Made by a program: the position numbers and the translations under genes. A stretch of DNA of 64,000 nucleotides, taken from the NCBI RefSeq assembly GCF_902499555.1, contig NZ_CABVMM010000013.1, positions 99,653 to 163,652 on the forward strand, in the 5' to 3' direction. The stretch's first letter is position 1, and each line of letters begins with the position of its first letter. Shown here in pieces: positions 43,852-52,696 of the stretch. A model generated the notes under the pieces. That model saw only the letters and a program-made list of their open reading frames with translations. It made no database searches and had not been told where the DNA came from. Source of the stretch: Mesonia oceanica (GTDB taxonomy: Bacteria > Bacteroidota > Bacteroidia > Flavobacteriales > Flavobacteriaceae).

Positions 43852-44700
43852 TTCCGCTCCACCAACAATTTCTAAGATTTCGTTGGTAATGGATGCTTGA
43901 CGTGCTTTGTTGTACGACAGTTTTAAAGAATCTCTTAATTCTGTCGCATTATCGGTTGCCTTGTGCATTGCTGTCATACGAGCACCGTGTTCAGAAGCAA
44001 AAGAATCCCTTAAGGCTTTATATAATTGAATTTTTAAAGACTTTGGAATGAGTTCTTTTACAATTTCTTCTTTTTCCGGCTCAAAAATATAATCTAAATT
44101 CACATTATCTCCCCCTTCTTCCATTGGAATAATTGGTAAGAACTGTTCTTTAGTTACTATTTGTGTAGCAGCATTTCTAAAGCTATTGTAAACGAGCATT
44201 ACTTTATCATAATTTCCTTCTACAAAAGCTTTCATAATATCTTCGGCAATTTCAGCTACATCATCAAATTCAAGCTTATCAAAGATTTCTGTATTATGAT
44301 TAGAAATGGTAAAGGTCTTTTTTAGAATATCGTTTGCTTTTTTACCAATGGTATAAAGCTCTACTTCTTTTCCGTTTAATTGCTCTTCGTAAAGTGACTT
44401 AACACCTTTAACGATGTTAGAGTTAAATGCTCCCGCCAAACCACGATTAGAAGAAATAGCTACTACCAATACTTTTTTCACCTCACGTTGCTCAGCATAT
44501 TTGCTTTCGCTTTCCTCTCCTAGAGTAGCACTTAAACTTTGAAGCAATTCTGTAAGTTTATCGGCATAAGGTCGCATCGCTGTAATTGCATCTTGCGCCT
44601 TGCTCAACTTTGCAGCAGATACCATTTTCATGGCACTGGTTATCTGCATGGTCGAAGAAACCGAGGTAATCCTGCTTCGTAATTCTTTTAAATTTGCCAT
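43837..44700 (-). CDS. atpG: ATP synthase gamma subunit
   Basis: A 287-residue central-stalk subunit of F1. The N-terminal [32 protein letters not shown] and the C-terminal [45 protein letters not shown] are diagnostic helices. The final four codons (A-L-N-N and TAG) lie inside the first copy of the tandem array. Beyond the array, the sequence GAAGCTTTGAACAAGTAA would encode E-A-L-N-K-stop, apparently the older end of the gene. The protein is otherwise normal in length. A 12-bp hairpin lies between it and atpA. Confidence 0.96.
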   Translation of the reverse strand: [287 protein letters not shown]

Positions 44701-44725
44701 TGTATTAGTAATGAGTGGTTAGTAA

Positions 44726-44759
44726 TGAGTATTGAGAACATTTTAGATCTCAATACTCA
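44726..44759. other. Intercistronic hairpin between atpA and atpG
   Basis: Perfect 12-bp arms TGAGTATTGAGA / TCTCAATACTCA around a 10-base loop fill most of the 69-base gap. No T run follows on the minus strand, so it is more likely an RNA-processing or stability element than a terminator. A short direct repeat TTAGTAATGAGT overlaps it. Confidence 0.65.
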
Positions 44760-44769
44760 CCTCTCAAAT

Positions 44770-46350
44770 CTATTTTTTATACTTTGCTGAAATTTCTGAA
44801 GCTGCGTTTCTCAACACTTCTAAAGTTTCATCTGTTAACTTTCCAGCTTTTAACGTATCTAAAGTATCTCTATGTTTTGCTTTAAGGTACTCTAAATAAT
44901 CGCTTTCAAATTCTTTTACTTTATCTACAGGAACTTCTTTTAGTAAGTTCTTAGAACCAGCATATACAATTGCAATTTGATCTTCTACTGGGTAAGGATC
45001 GTTTTGCGCTTGCTTTAAAATCTCTACGTTACGTTTTCCTTTTTCAATAGTATTTAAAGTAGCTGGATCTAAATCTGAACCAAACTTCGCAAATGCTTCT
45101 AATTCACGGAACTGTGCTTGATCTAATTTTAAAGTACCTGCAACTTTCTTCATTGATTTAATCTGAGCAGAACCTCCTACACGAGATACCGAAATACCCA
45201 CGTTAATTGCCGGACGAACACCCGAGTTAAATAAATCTGAAGTTAAGAAAATCTGACCGTCTGTAATTGAAATTACATTGGTAGGAATATATGCTGAAAC
45301 GTCTCCCGCTTGTGTTTCAATAATTGGTAAAGCGGTTAAAGAACCTCCTCCTTTTACTTTGTCTTTTAAAGATTCTGGAAGATCGTTCATATCTTTTGCA
45401 ATCGTATCATCGTTGATCACTTTTGCAGAACGTTCTAATAATCTAGAGTGAAGGTAGAAAACGTCTCCAGGATAAGCTTCACGTCCCGGTGGACGACGTA
45501 ATAATAAAGATACCTCACGGTAAGCTACTGCTTGTTTAGATAAATCGTCATAAATAATTAAAGCTGGACGACCTGTATCTCTAAAATATTCACCTATCGC
45601 TGCTCCAGCAAATGGTGCATAAACCTGCATTGGTGCTGGGTCTGATGCATTTGCTGCAACAATAGTCGTGTAAGCTAAGGCTCCTCTATCTTCTAATGTT
45701 TTGGCGATACCAGCTACAGTTGAAGCTTTTTGTCCAATAGCTACATAAATACAGTAAACAGGCTCTCCTCTATCGTAAAATTCTTTTTGGTTAAGAATGG
45801 TATCAATACAAACGGTAGTTTTACCAGTTTGACGGTCACCAATTACCAACTCACGTTGACCTCTTCCTACCGGTACAAGAGCATCGATAGATTTAATACC
45901 CGTTTGTAATGGTTCTGCTACAGGTTCTCTGAAGATTACCCCTGGAGCTTTACGCTCTAATGGCATTTGTAAAGTTTCTCCTGTAATTTCACCTTTTCCA
46001 TCGATTGGAGTTCCTAAGGTATCAACTACACGACCAACTATTCCTTCTCCTACATTAATCGAAGCGATACGTTGTGTTCTTTTAACAGTATCTCCTTCTT
46101 TAATTTTCTTTGAAGGACCTAAAAGTACAACCCCTACGTTATCTTCTTCAAGGTTAAGTACCATTCCCTCAAGACCTCCTTCAAACTCAACAAGTTCTCC
46201 GTATTGAGCGTTGGCAAGCCCATAAACGTTGGCAATACCATCACCAACGGTTAATACTGTTCCTACCTCGTCTAAAGAAGCTTTCGCTTCAAATCCTGAT
46301 AGTTGTTCTTTTAATATTGCTGATACTTCAGCAGGATTCACTTCTGCCAT
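44770..46350 (-). CDS. atpA: ATP synthase alpha subunit
   Basis: A 526-residue nucleotide-binding subunit of F1 with noncatalytic sites. Walker A is [10 protein letters not shown] (residues 171-180). The arginine-finger region lies in the sequence [19 protein letters not shown], and [47 protein letters not shown] is the usual ATPase alpha/beta core. The start at 46350 is 49 bases after atpH. Typical in length. Confidence 0.97.
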   Translation of the reverse strand: MAEVNPAEVSAILKEQLSGFEAKASLDEVGTVLTVGDGIANVYGLANAQYGELVEFEGGLEGMVLNLEEDNVGVVLLGPSKKIKEGDTVKRTQRIASINVGEGIVGRVVDTLGTPIDGKGEITGETLQMPLERKAPGVIFREPVAEPLQTGIKSIDALVPVGRGQRELVIGDRQTGKTTVCIDTILNQKEFYDRGEPVYCIYVAIGQKASTVAGIAKTLEDRGALAYTTIVAANASDPAPMQVYAPFAGAAIGEYFRDTGRPALIIYDDLSKQAVAYREVSLLLRRPPGREAYPGDVFYLHSRLLERSAKVINDDTIAKDMNDLPESLKDKVKGGGSLTALPIIETQAGDVSAYIPTNVISITDGQIFLTSDLFNSGVRPAINVGISVSRVGGSAQIKSMKKVAGTLKLDQAQFRELEAFAKFGSDLDPATLNTIEKGKRNVEILKQAQNDPYPVEDQIAIVYAGSKNLLKEVPVDKVKEFESDYLEYLKAKHRDTLDTLKAGKLTDETLEVLRNAASEISAKYKK

Positions 46351-46399
46351 AATTAATTATTATAAATGGTATAATTTCTTATACCGTTTTAATGTTAAT

Positions 46400-46945
46400 T
46401 TATACGTGTGCTTTGTTTTTAAATCTTGTTCTAAGGGTATTTAATTTTCCTTGAATACTAGCATCGTATTGCTGATCTCCAATTCTTAAAATAAACCCTC
46501 CTAAGATTGACTCATCAATCTTGTTCTTTATAGTCACTTCGCTTCCGGTTAGGCTTTTTACTTTTGCAAGTAATTTTGCTTCGATTGCCGGAGTCAAAGC
46601 TTCTGCAGTAGTAACTAAAGCAACTTTCACATTGTTCTTTTCGTCATAAAGTTCAATGTACTTTTTAGTTACTAAGTTTAATTCTGCAATTCTGTTGTTA
46701 TTTGCTAATACTGAAAACAGGTTTTTCACATCTTCTGAAACCGATTTAAATATCGCTTTTAAAGAATTTACCTTTGCATTAACATCTATTACAGGGCTTT
46801 TTAAAACACTTCGTAACTCTCCACTTGCTTCTAATGTTTTGTGAATATCACGAATATCTTTATTAATAGCTTCCTGATTGTTTCTTTCTTCAGCTAAATC
46901 TAATAAAGCTTTTGCGTAACGTTGTGCTGCTCTACTACTTGCCAT
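46400..46945 (-). CDS. atpH: ATP synthase delta subunit (OSCP)
   Basis: A 181-residue stator protein that joins F1 to the b subunits. The N-terminal RAAQRYAKALLDLAEERN is the delta/OSCP signature start. The C-terminal signature LTGSEVTIKNKIDESILGGFILRIGDQQYDASIQGKLNTLR is also present. It begins 4 bases after atpF on the same strand. Confidence 0.95.
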   Translation of the reverse strand: MASSRAAQRYAKALLDLAEERNNQEAINKDIRDIHKTLEASGELRSVLKSPVIDVNAKVNSLKAIFKSVSEDVKNLFSVLANNNRIAELNLVTKKYIELYDEKNNVKVALVTTAEALTPAIEAKLLAKVKSLTGSEVTIKNKIDESILGGFILRIGDQQYDASIQGKLNTLRTRFKNKAHV

Positions 46946-46949
46946 AATC

Positions 46950-47450
46950 TTAGTTTAGCTTAACATCGTCAAGCATATTATCAACCAACCTCATTTGGTC
47001 TTCTTTGTTGTCTAACTCTTTCTTTACTACTTTTTCAGCAATCTCGATAGAAAGGCTAGCTACTTGCGCTTTAATTTCAGATAAAGCCGCTTGCTTTTCT
47101 GTTCTAATACTTTCTTGCGCTTTAAGAATCATTGCATTAGCTTTTTCTTCTGCTTCACCAGAGGCATCTGCAATCATTTTTTCTTTTATTTGTCGCGCTT
47201 CTTTTAGCAACTCATCACGCTCTTCACGTGCTTCCTTCTTCATTTTCTCGTTATTGGCCTGCAAATTTTTCATCTCTAAACGAGCTTTTTCTGCAGAGTC
47301 CAATGCATCTTTAATGCCTTGCTCTCTTTTATCTAAAGAGTTTAAAACAGGACGCCAAGCATATTTTCTTAATAAAAGAATTAAGACAATTAAGATTAAA
47401 GCTTGCCAAAAAAACAATCCGTAGGCAAAATCGTTAACTAACTTTTCCAT
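46950..47450 (-). CDS. atpF: ATP synthase b subunit
   Basis: A 166-residue stator subunit. One N-terminal transmembrane helix (FFWQALILIVLILLL) is followed by a long charged coiled coil from residue 35 onwards. It lies between atpE and atpH. The 79-base gap to atpE carries a terminator-like hairpin, so its mRNA level may be lower than that of atpE. Confidence 0.95.
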   Translation of the reverse strand: MEKLVNDFAYGLFFWQALILIVLILLLRKYAWRPVLNSLDKREQGIKDALDSAEKARLEMKNLQANNEKMKKEAREERDELLKEARQIKEKMIADASGEAEEKANAMILKAQESIRTEKQAALSEIKAQVASLSIEIAEKVVKKELDNKEDQMRLVDNMLDDVKLN

Positions 47451-47484
47451 TTATCTTTTAAGTTTCTTAATTATTAATTTTAAA

Positions 47485-47520
47485 AACAACCCCTGCAACC
47501 AACCGTTACAGGGTGTTGTT
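47485..47520 (-). terminator. Terminator-like hairpin between atpE and atpF
   Basis: On the minus strand AACAACACCCTG pairs with CAGGGGTTGTT (one bulge), and a run of T residues follows, just after the atpE stop. As the downstream atp genes depend on the same transcript, it may be an attenuator that raises atpE mRNA relative to the rest. Confidence 0.6.
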
Positions 47521-47529
47521 TGTTTAATT

Positions 47530-47730
<201 letters not shown>

Positions 47731-47750
47731 CTACAATTTATAATTAATAA

Positions 47751-48875
47751 TTAAACAATATCATTTGTTTCTGGATGATGGTCGTGCTCTTCTACAGCTA
47801 GACCTATAAACAACGCAGATAACATAGTAAATATATATGCCTGTAAAAAGGCTACTAATAATTCTATTACTGAAATAAACAGTGTTAATAATACTGAAAT
47901 AGGACCATCCAACACAATATTATCGGTTACGAAAATAAGTGCAATTAAACTCATTATCACAACGTGTCCCGCAGTGATGTTTGCGAACAAACGAACCATT
48001 AATGCAAATGGTTTAGTTAATGTACCTAGTAACTCTATAGGTATTAAAATAATCTTCATGATTACAGGCACTCCAGGCATCCAGAAAATATGTTTCCAAT
48101 AATCTTTAGTTGCGCTAAATTGAGTAACCAAATAAGTAAATAAAGCTAAACAAGCTGTAATAGCTATATTTCCTGTAACATTCACTCCAAGTGGAGTCAT
48201 CCCTAGTAAATTCAAAATCCACACAAAGAAGAAAACAGTTAACAGGAAGCCCATAAACCTTCTGTACTTTGCTTTCCCAATATTTGGGATTGCTATTTCA
48301 TCTCTTACATAAATCACTAATGGCTCTAAGACTCTTCCAAAACCAGTAGGAATATGTTTATCTCTATAATGTCTAGCAAGACCACCAAACAATAATAAAA
48401 GTAAGATAGATGTTAATAAAATCGTGAATACGTTTTTGGTAATTGAAAAATCTAAAGGTTTTTCATTGGTTGGATGATGCTCTTCATCATAGGTCATATC
48501 ACCCGCTGCATTGGTCTTATAAATTCTTCCGTGATAAAGTTTGTAGTAATCACCACCTACCTCAGCAACTTTTTCTCCGTGATGAAACTCTGAAGACAAA
48601 AAGACCCTCAAGCCACCATCATCAATTAAAATTACAGGAAGCGGAAAGCCAATATGTTTTCCTTCTTCAGAATCTGAATATAAAGTGAAATCGTAAGAAT
48701 CTTGCAAGTGATGGCTAATATATTCTTTAACCTCTCTTTTGGTATCTACCCTTAACGACTCTTGATCTGCCTGTCCTTCTTCGTGGTGTTGCTGTGGATT
48801 GTTAGCAAAAACACCTAAAACATTAAATGCTACTGCAAAGAACAATAAAACTTTAATTATGTTTTCCTTTTGCAT
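47751..48875 (-). CDS. atpB: ATP synthase a subunit
   Basis: A 374-residue membrane subunit that forms the proton half-channels. It has a Bacteroidetes-type N-terminal extension of about 130 residues, beginning with a signal-like segment and a His/Glu-rich stretch. The essential arginine lies in ALMVRLFANITAGHV, and VAFLQAYIFTMLSALFIGLAVEEHDHH is the last helix. It is followed by atpE after 23 bases. A TACATTTG -7 box is present upstream. Confidence 0.94.
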   Translation of the reverse strand: MQKENIIKVLLFFAVAFNVLGVFANNPQQHHEEGQADQESLRVDTKREVKEYISHHLQDSYDFTLYSDSEEGKHIGFPLPVILIDDGGLRVFLSSEFHHGEKVAEVGGDYYKLYHGRIYKTNAAGDMTYDEEHHPTNEKPLDFSITKNVFTILLTSILLLLLFGGLARHYRDKHIPTGFGRVLEPLVIYVRDEIAIPNIGKAKYRRFMGFLLTVFFFVWILNLLGMTPLGVNVTGNIAITACLALFTYLVTQFSATKDYWKHIFWMPGVPVIMKIILIPIELLGTLTKPFALMVRLFANITAGHVVIMSLIALIFVTDNIVLDGPISVLLTLFISVIELLVAFLQAYIFTMLSALFIGLAVEEHDHHPETNDIV

Positions 48876-48907
48876 TTCAGGTTAATTTCGGTCTTTAAAT
48901 TTCGGTG

Positions 48908-48950
48908 CAAATGTAAGTAATTAAATTTTAAAAAATCACACGAATTCGTG
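48908..48950 (-). promoter_or_regulatory. atpB promoter region: -7 box TACATTTG and upstream palindrome
   Basis: On the minus strand TACATTTG (48915-48908) lies 33 bases before the atpB ATG. A perfect 12-bp palindrome CACGAATTCGTG (48939-48950) lies about 24 bases further upstream. This places an atp promoter downstream of the two small membrane protein genes. Confidence 0.5.
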
Positions 48951-48982
48951 AATAAGTTTCATTTCTTTTAAAACCCCTACAA

Positions 48983-49381
48983 TTACTTGTCTTTCTTATA
49001 GTTAATACGATTTAAAATTCTAGAAACAAAGTATATTTCAACTATTAAGCAGATAGCATAAGGAATAAAAAAGGTTAATAAATAACTTTTATCTAATGCC
49101 TGGTTTTGAAGTTTTGACCAGATCAAAAAAAGGGAAATTTTAAGAAAACTACCCGCCATAAACAAAAAGCCCAATTGGTCTTTAAATTTTTTACTGAGCA
49201 GAATAATGGTAAGTGTAAACAAAATGGTGATTCCGCCATTAAACTTGTAACTGAACTTTAAAATTGACGTTAGGTCTTTAGGGAAATAAGTAGTTAATAG
49301 AAATTGATGAAGAAAGTATCCTCCTATTAAAATTATAATAATGGTAAGTAAAAATTTTAGCGCCTCTTGCTTAATATTCAT
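48983..49381 (-). CDS. Small four-helix membrane protein upstream of atpB (AtpI-like position; possibly DUF6168)
   Basis: A 132-residue protein with four hydrophobic segments (about residues 8-30, 45-62, 72-90 and 98-120) and a basic C-terminus. Its place between AtpZ and atpB is that of the second small membrane protein (AtpI position) of many atp operons. I believe it matches the Flavobacteriia family named DUF6168, but I cannot confirm this without a search. AtpI-type proteins help c-ring assembly. It starts 1 base after the AtpZ gene. Confidence 0.7.
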   Translation of the reverse strand: MNIKQEALKFLLTIIIILIGGYFLHQFLLTTYFPKDLTSILKFSYKFNGGITILFTLTIILLSKKFKDQLGFLFMAGSFLKISLFLIWSKLQNQALDKSYLLTFFIPYAICLIVEIYFVSRILNRINYKKDK

Positions 49382-49382
49382 A

Positions 49383-49619
49383 TTAATTGTTTAGCCCTTT
49401 TAGCTGTCGGAGTACGGCATAAATAGCTACTGCTACACCAATTAAAACAAATAAAATAGTAAACCACTCTTTATTAGATGGGTATTTTTCATCTAGCCAT
49501 TGCCCAATCCACGCAAAAACAAAAATAGTAGCTCCCATTTGGATAGCTATACCAGAAAGTACAGCCCAATTTCTAAGCGGTTTTTTCTCCTTTTGTTTTT
49601 CCTCTTCCTCTCTCATCAC
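49383..49619 (-). CDS. AtpZ/AtpI family protein
   Basis: A 78-residue protein with a charged N-terminus and two membrane helices, including the motif GATIFVFAWIGQWLDEKYPS. This is the AtpZ/AtpI pattern, associated with assembly of the F1Fo synthase or with magnesium/calcium uptake. Its first 47 bases overlap the end of the bactofilin gene in another frame. Two adjacent ATG codons are possible starts. It is followed directly by the second small membrane protein. Confidence 0.85.
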   Translation of the reverse strand: MMREEEEKQKEKKPLRNWAVLSGIAIQMGATIFVFAWIGQWLDEKYPSNKEWFTILFVLIGVAVAIYAVLRQLKGLNN

Positions 49620-49995
49620 TTAATGTTTTTACCCCTCCTTTCATAGAACACTTCGCATTGAAGGTAGCATCCGGATCTACCGATAATTTTCCGATAATCA
49701 CCTCGCCTTCTATATTTGCGGTCGATTTTAAACTCAACATATTTTTAACAACGAGCTTTCCTGAAAATTTCCCTTCAAAATCTGCATTTTCACATTCTAC
49801 TTCCCCGTCAATATAACCGGTTTTTCCTACTACAATTTTTCCAGCAGTCTTTAATGTACCTTCTACCTTTCCTTCTATCCTAAAACTTCCTTTTCCTTCA
49901 ATACTCCCAGTAATGGTAGTTCCTTGAGCTATTTTATTTTGCTCTTTTAGACCTTCTGACGATAATCCTCTGGATTTTTTGTTATCTGAAAACAT
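49573..49995 (-). CDS. Bactofilin (polymer-forming cytoskeletal protein)
   Basis: A 140-residue bactofilin. After a flexible, charged N-terminus, residues about 25-115 form the right-handed beta-helix with short repeats (ITGSIEGKGSFRIEGKVEGTLKTAGKIVVGKTGYIDGEVECENADFE is spread over several turns). The C-terminal tail is Lys/Arg/Gly-rich. Bactofilins assemble into filaments at the membrane and organise cell-wall enzymes. It starts 10 bases after sprE and overlaps the AtpZ gene. Confidence 0.9.
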   Translation of the reverse strand: MFSDNKKSRGLSSEGLKEQNKIAQGTTITGSIEGKGSFRIEGKVEGTLKTAGKIVVGKTGYIDGEVECENADFEGKFSGKLVVKNMLSLKSTANIEGEVIIGKLSVDPDATFNAKCSMKGGVKTLSDERGRGKTKGEKTA

Positions 49996-50005
49996 AATTT
50001 TAGTT

Positions 50006-52588
50006 TTATTGTGATTGCTCTGCTAAATAAGCATCTAAGTTTTTATGAATTTGAACTATTTGATAGTTACTATCAGATATTCCAAAATTAGTATGGTTAA
50101 TTTCATAATCTTTCTCTTCTGCCAGCACTTTTCCAAAACCTTCAGCTCCCAATTTACTTTTCAATCCGTGAATCACTACAAAAATTTCTGTAGGAGTATA
50201 GAAATCAATAGAAGTATAAAATTGACCTTCATATCCTTTATCTGCAATAGCTGCATCCAGTTTTTGCTGAAGTTCTTCCGCCATCTTTAGATCTGTACTC
50301 GCAAATGGATAAACAAGATAGAATTGATCTCCTCCTTCATCTTTACTGAAGTTGATATTCTTTAATGCAGGCAAAGATTGTTTTATTATTTCTTCCGCCT
50401 TTTTTCCTTCTTCACTTTGCGGATAGGTTAAGGCTACATAATTTAGAGCTTCCTCATACGCATTGAAACCTTGGTAACGCCCTTTGGCAAAAGCTTTCAA
50501 TAATTCAAATTTTGGGACAATATCGTCTCCGGTATAAATCTCGATATAGTTATTGGCGTTGTCGATTACCTCTTTGTATTTTTCAGCTTTATATTTTCTG
50601 TAGATAGAAGCATAAACAGCTTCCGGACTATTTTCATCGTCACGCAACGAACGTGGGTTTCTTAAAATACTTGCATAACGGGAATCGGGATGCTGAGTTA
50701 GGATATTTTGTTTCCATTTATCTGCGGAAGCAGTATTTCCGGTAGCTTCGTATATTTTGTATAGATAATATTTTGAAGGAAGTATTAAACGTTCCTGCGG
50801 ATTATTTTGCAATAAAGTCTCTAACTTATCTGAAGCTAAGCCATATTCTTTAAACTTTTCTTTATAAATCACCCCAAGTTGGTAATAAGCAAAATTTCTT
50901 TCTTCCCGAATACTGTCAATCACTTTTTTATCTGAAGGAATACTATCAATATAGGTTTGTGGGTTATAGGCGGGATCACTTTCGATAATCGCCATAAAGT
51001 CTTCTTCTTTAGCTTCTTCAATATTTTTCTTGGAACCACTTGAACTTGCTTCGTAGCGCCAATTGTCTTTTAGCTCTCGATTTCCCCAAGTTCTATTGAA
51101 TTTTTGCAATCCTCTTGCTACTTGACGAGGGTCATAAAAATAAAAATTAGATCCACCCGCTGTATTTCCACTTGAAGCGGTACTCTTCTTGGTTCCGAAA
51201 AGATTTCCTGCTTTTTTAGTTTCTCCTTCCGCTTTTAAACGTTTAGCTTCTTCAATAGCTTTCTGCTTCATTTCAGCCGTAACTTCTTCAAAATAAGCCA
51301 AACGATCAGCTTTCGACATCGCTACCAAGTTGATGATACTATCGTCCCTCCTCGCGATATCTTCATATTTAATAACATCGTCCAGATTTTCACGTTTTTT
51401 ACGAATACTCCTGAACTCACGAGTATTCTGAGGAATATTCATCATCACGCTATCATAATAAGCGCCGGCTTCTTTATATTCTGCTGCATCGAAATTAATA
51501 TTGCCCAAATTGAGGTAATCTCTCGATTTAAGATAATTGTTCTGTTTGGGAACTTCTGCTCTTAAAGAGTAATTATAAAATTCTACCGCCCCATCTATCG
51601 AATCTGTATTCTTATAATATTGAGCTACTTGATAATTGATAATATCTAAATAAGGTCGGTTTTCCCTATTTTCCAACATTTCATTCATCAATTCCATAAA
51701 TGCTAAATGATCGCCTTCATCATAATCAAAGTTTTTGGCTTTTTCCATGTAGGCATTAATCATATACTCGCGAGGAGACTTCCTGTTCAGTTCGATCACT
51801 TGATCAAAAGCTTTATTAGCACTATCAATTTCTCCTAACCTATCATAAATCTGCCCTTTTATGTAAATCCATCTTCCTTTTTCTTCATTAGAATCTGTAA
51901 ATTCAATAGCCTTATTTAAAGGTGCAATCGCTTCTTCTTTTTGATCGAGGTTTAAATAGGCTTGTGCCATAGCTGCCGATGCATTGGCAAGGTCTTCATC
52001 TTCAAATTCTATCTGTTCTTCAAAAAGTTTTTGAAGGTTTTGAAGGGCAAGTTCATCGTTGCCCATGCGCATATAGGTTTTCTCACGCCAAATTTTAGCA
52101 GTAACCAAACGATCACTCTCCGGGTAATCGGTAAGAATATAATTGAATGCTTCTAAAGCTGGAAAAAACCGCTGATCGTAATACCGTGCTTTTCCTAACA
52201 ACAGAAAAGCTTCATCCATTTGCGGATTATGCTCTTCTCCCGCAATACGCATATTATGTTTTTGAATGGCTTTGGTCGCTTTTTCTTCAGCTCTTTGAAA
52301 ATTGGCGTTTTTGGTTTCTCCGGGTTTATTGGTTTCTTCTTCTACCTGCATTCGCTCAATAGGAAGTATTTCCCAAAAATTGTCCTGATAGTTTTGTGCT
52401 AGTTCTTCTTTTCCGGCGGCAAGTGCCAAGTTTCCATTATAAATAATGTTATAGTAAGTTCCCATTGCATGGAAATTACGATTGAGCCACTTATCCTTCT
52501 TTCTAGAACAAGAAGCAATGGTTGCCAAGGCCAAAATGGCCACGCAAAAATGAACGGCGGTAGAAAAGTTGTTCTTCTTCAAATTCAT
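50006..52588 (-). CDS. sprE: SprE/PorW-type TPR lipoprotein of type IX secretion and gliding
   Basis: An 860-residue outer-membrane-associated lipoprotein (lipobox IASC, Cys27) with many TPR-like repeats (for example about residues 140-340 and 550-700). The first segment after the lipidation site, KWLNRNFHAMGTYYNIIYNG, matches SprE of Flavobacterium johnsoniae and PorW of Porphyromonas gingivalis as I know them. SprE is needed for gliding motility and for T9SS secretion; PorW links the PorLM motor and the translocon. The length (860 versus about 870) fits. Its neighbour downstream is a bactofilin. Confidence 0.9.
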   Translation of the reverse strand: MNLKKNNFSTAVHFCVAILALATIASCSRKKDKWLNRNFHAMGTYYNIIYNGNLALAAGKEELAQNYQDNFWEILPIERMQVEEETNKPGETKNANFQRAEEKATKAIQKHNMRIAGEEHNPQMDEAFLLLGKARYYDQRFFPALEAFNYILTDYPESDRLVTAKIWREKTYMRMGNDELALQNLQKLFEEQIEFEDEDLANASAAMAQAYLNLDQKEEAIAPLNKAIEFTDSNEEKGRWIYIKGQIYDRLGEIDSANKAFDQVIELNRKSPREYMINAYMEKAKNFDYDEGDHLAFMELMNEMLENRENRPYLDIINYQVAQYYKNTDSIDGAVEFYNYSLRAEVPKQNNYLKSRDYLNLGNINFDAAEYKEAGAYYDSVMMNIPQNTREFRSIRKKRENLDDVIKYEDIARRDDSIINLVAMSKADRLAYFEEVTAEMKQKAIEEAKRLKAEGETKKAGNLFGTKKSTASSGNTAGGSNFYFYDPRQVARGLQKFNRTWGNRELKDNWRYEASSSGSKKNIEEAKEEDFMAIIESDPAYNPQTYIDSIPSDKKVIDSIREERNFAYYQLGVIYKEKFKEYGLASDKLETLLQNNPQERLILPSKYYLYKIYEATGNTASADKWKQNILTQHPDSRYASILRNPRSLRDDENSPEAVYASIYRKYKAEKYKEVIDNANNYIEIYTGDDIVPKFELLKAFAKGRYQGFNAYEEALNYVALTYPQSEEGKKAEEIIKQSLPALKNINFSKDEGGDQFYLVYPFASTDLKMAEELQQKLDAAIADKGYEGQFYTSIDFYTPTEIFVVIHGLKSKLGAEGFGKVLAEEKDYEINHTNFGISDSNYQIVQIHKNLDAYLAEQSQ

Positions 52589-52594
52589 TAATTA

Positions 52595-52614
52595 TTAGCT
52601 ATTTAAATAACTAA
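52595..52614. promoter_or_regulatory. Near-perfect palindrome upstream of sprE
   Basis: The 20-base stretch TTAGCTATTTAAATAACTAA is self-complementary apart from one pair. It lies 7 bases upstream of the sprE ATG and could be an operator or only AT-rich chance. Confidence 0.35.
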
Positions 52615-52696
52615 GATTCGCTACTTTTAGTATGGTAGCGCGTAAAAATACGTTTCTTTGTAAGAATTTAAAGAATATCTCGAAGATTTTTGACGT

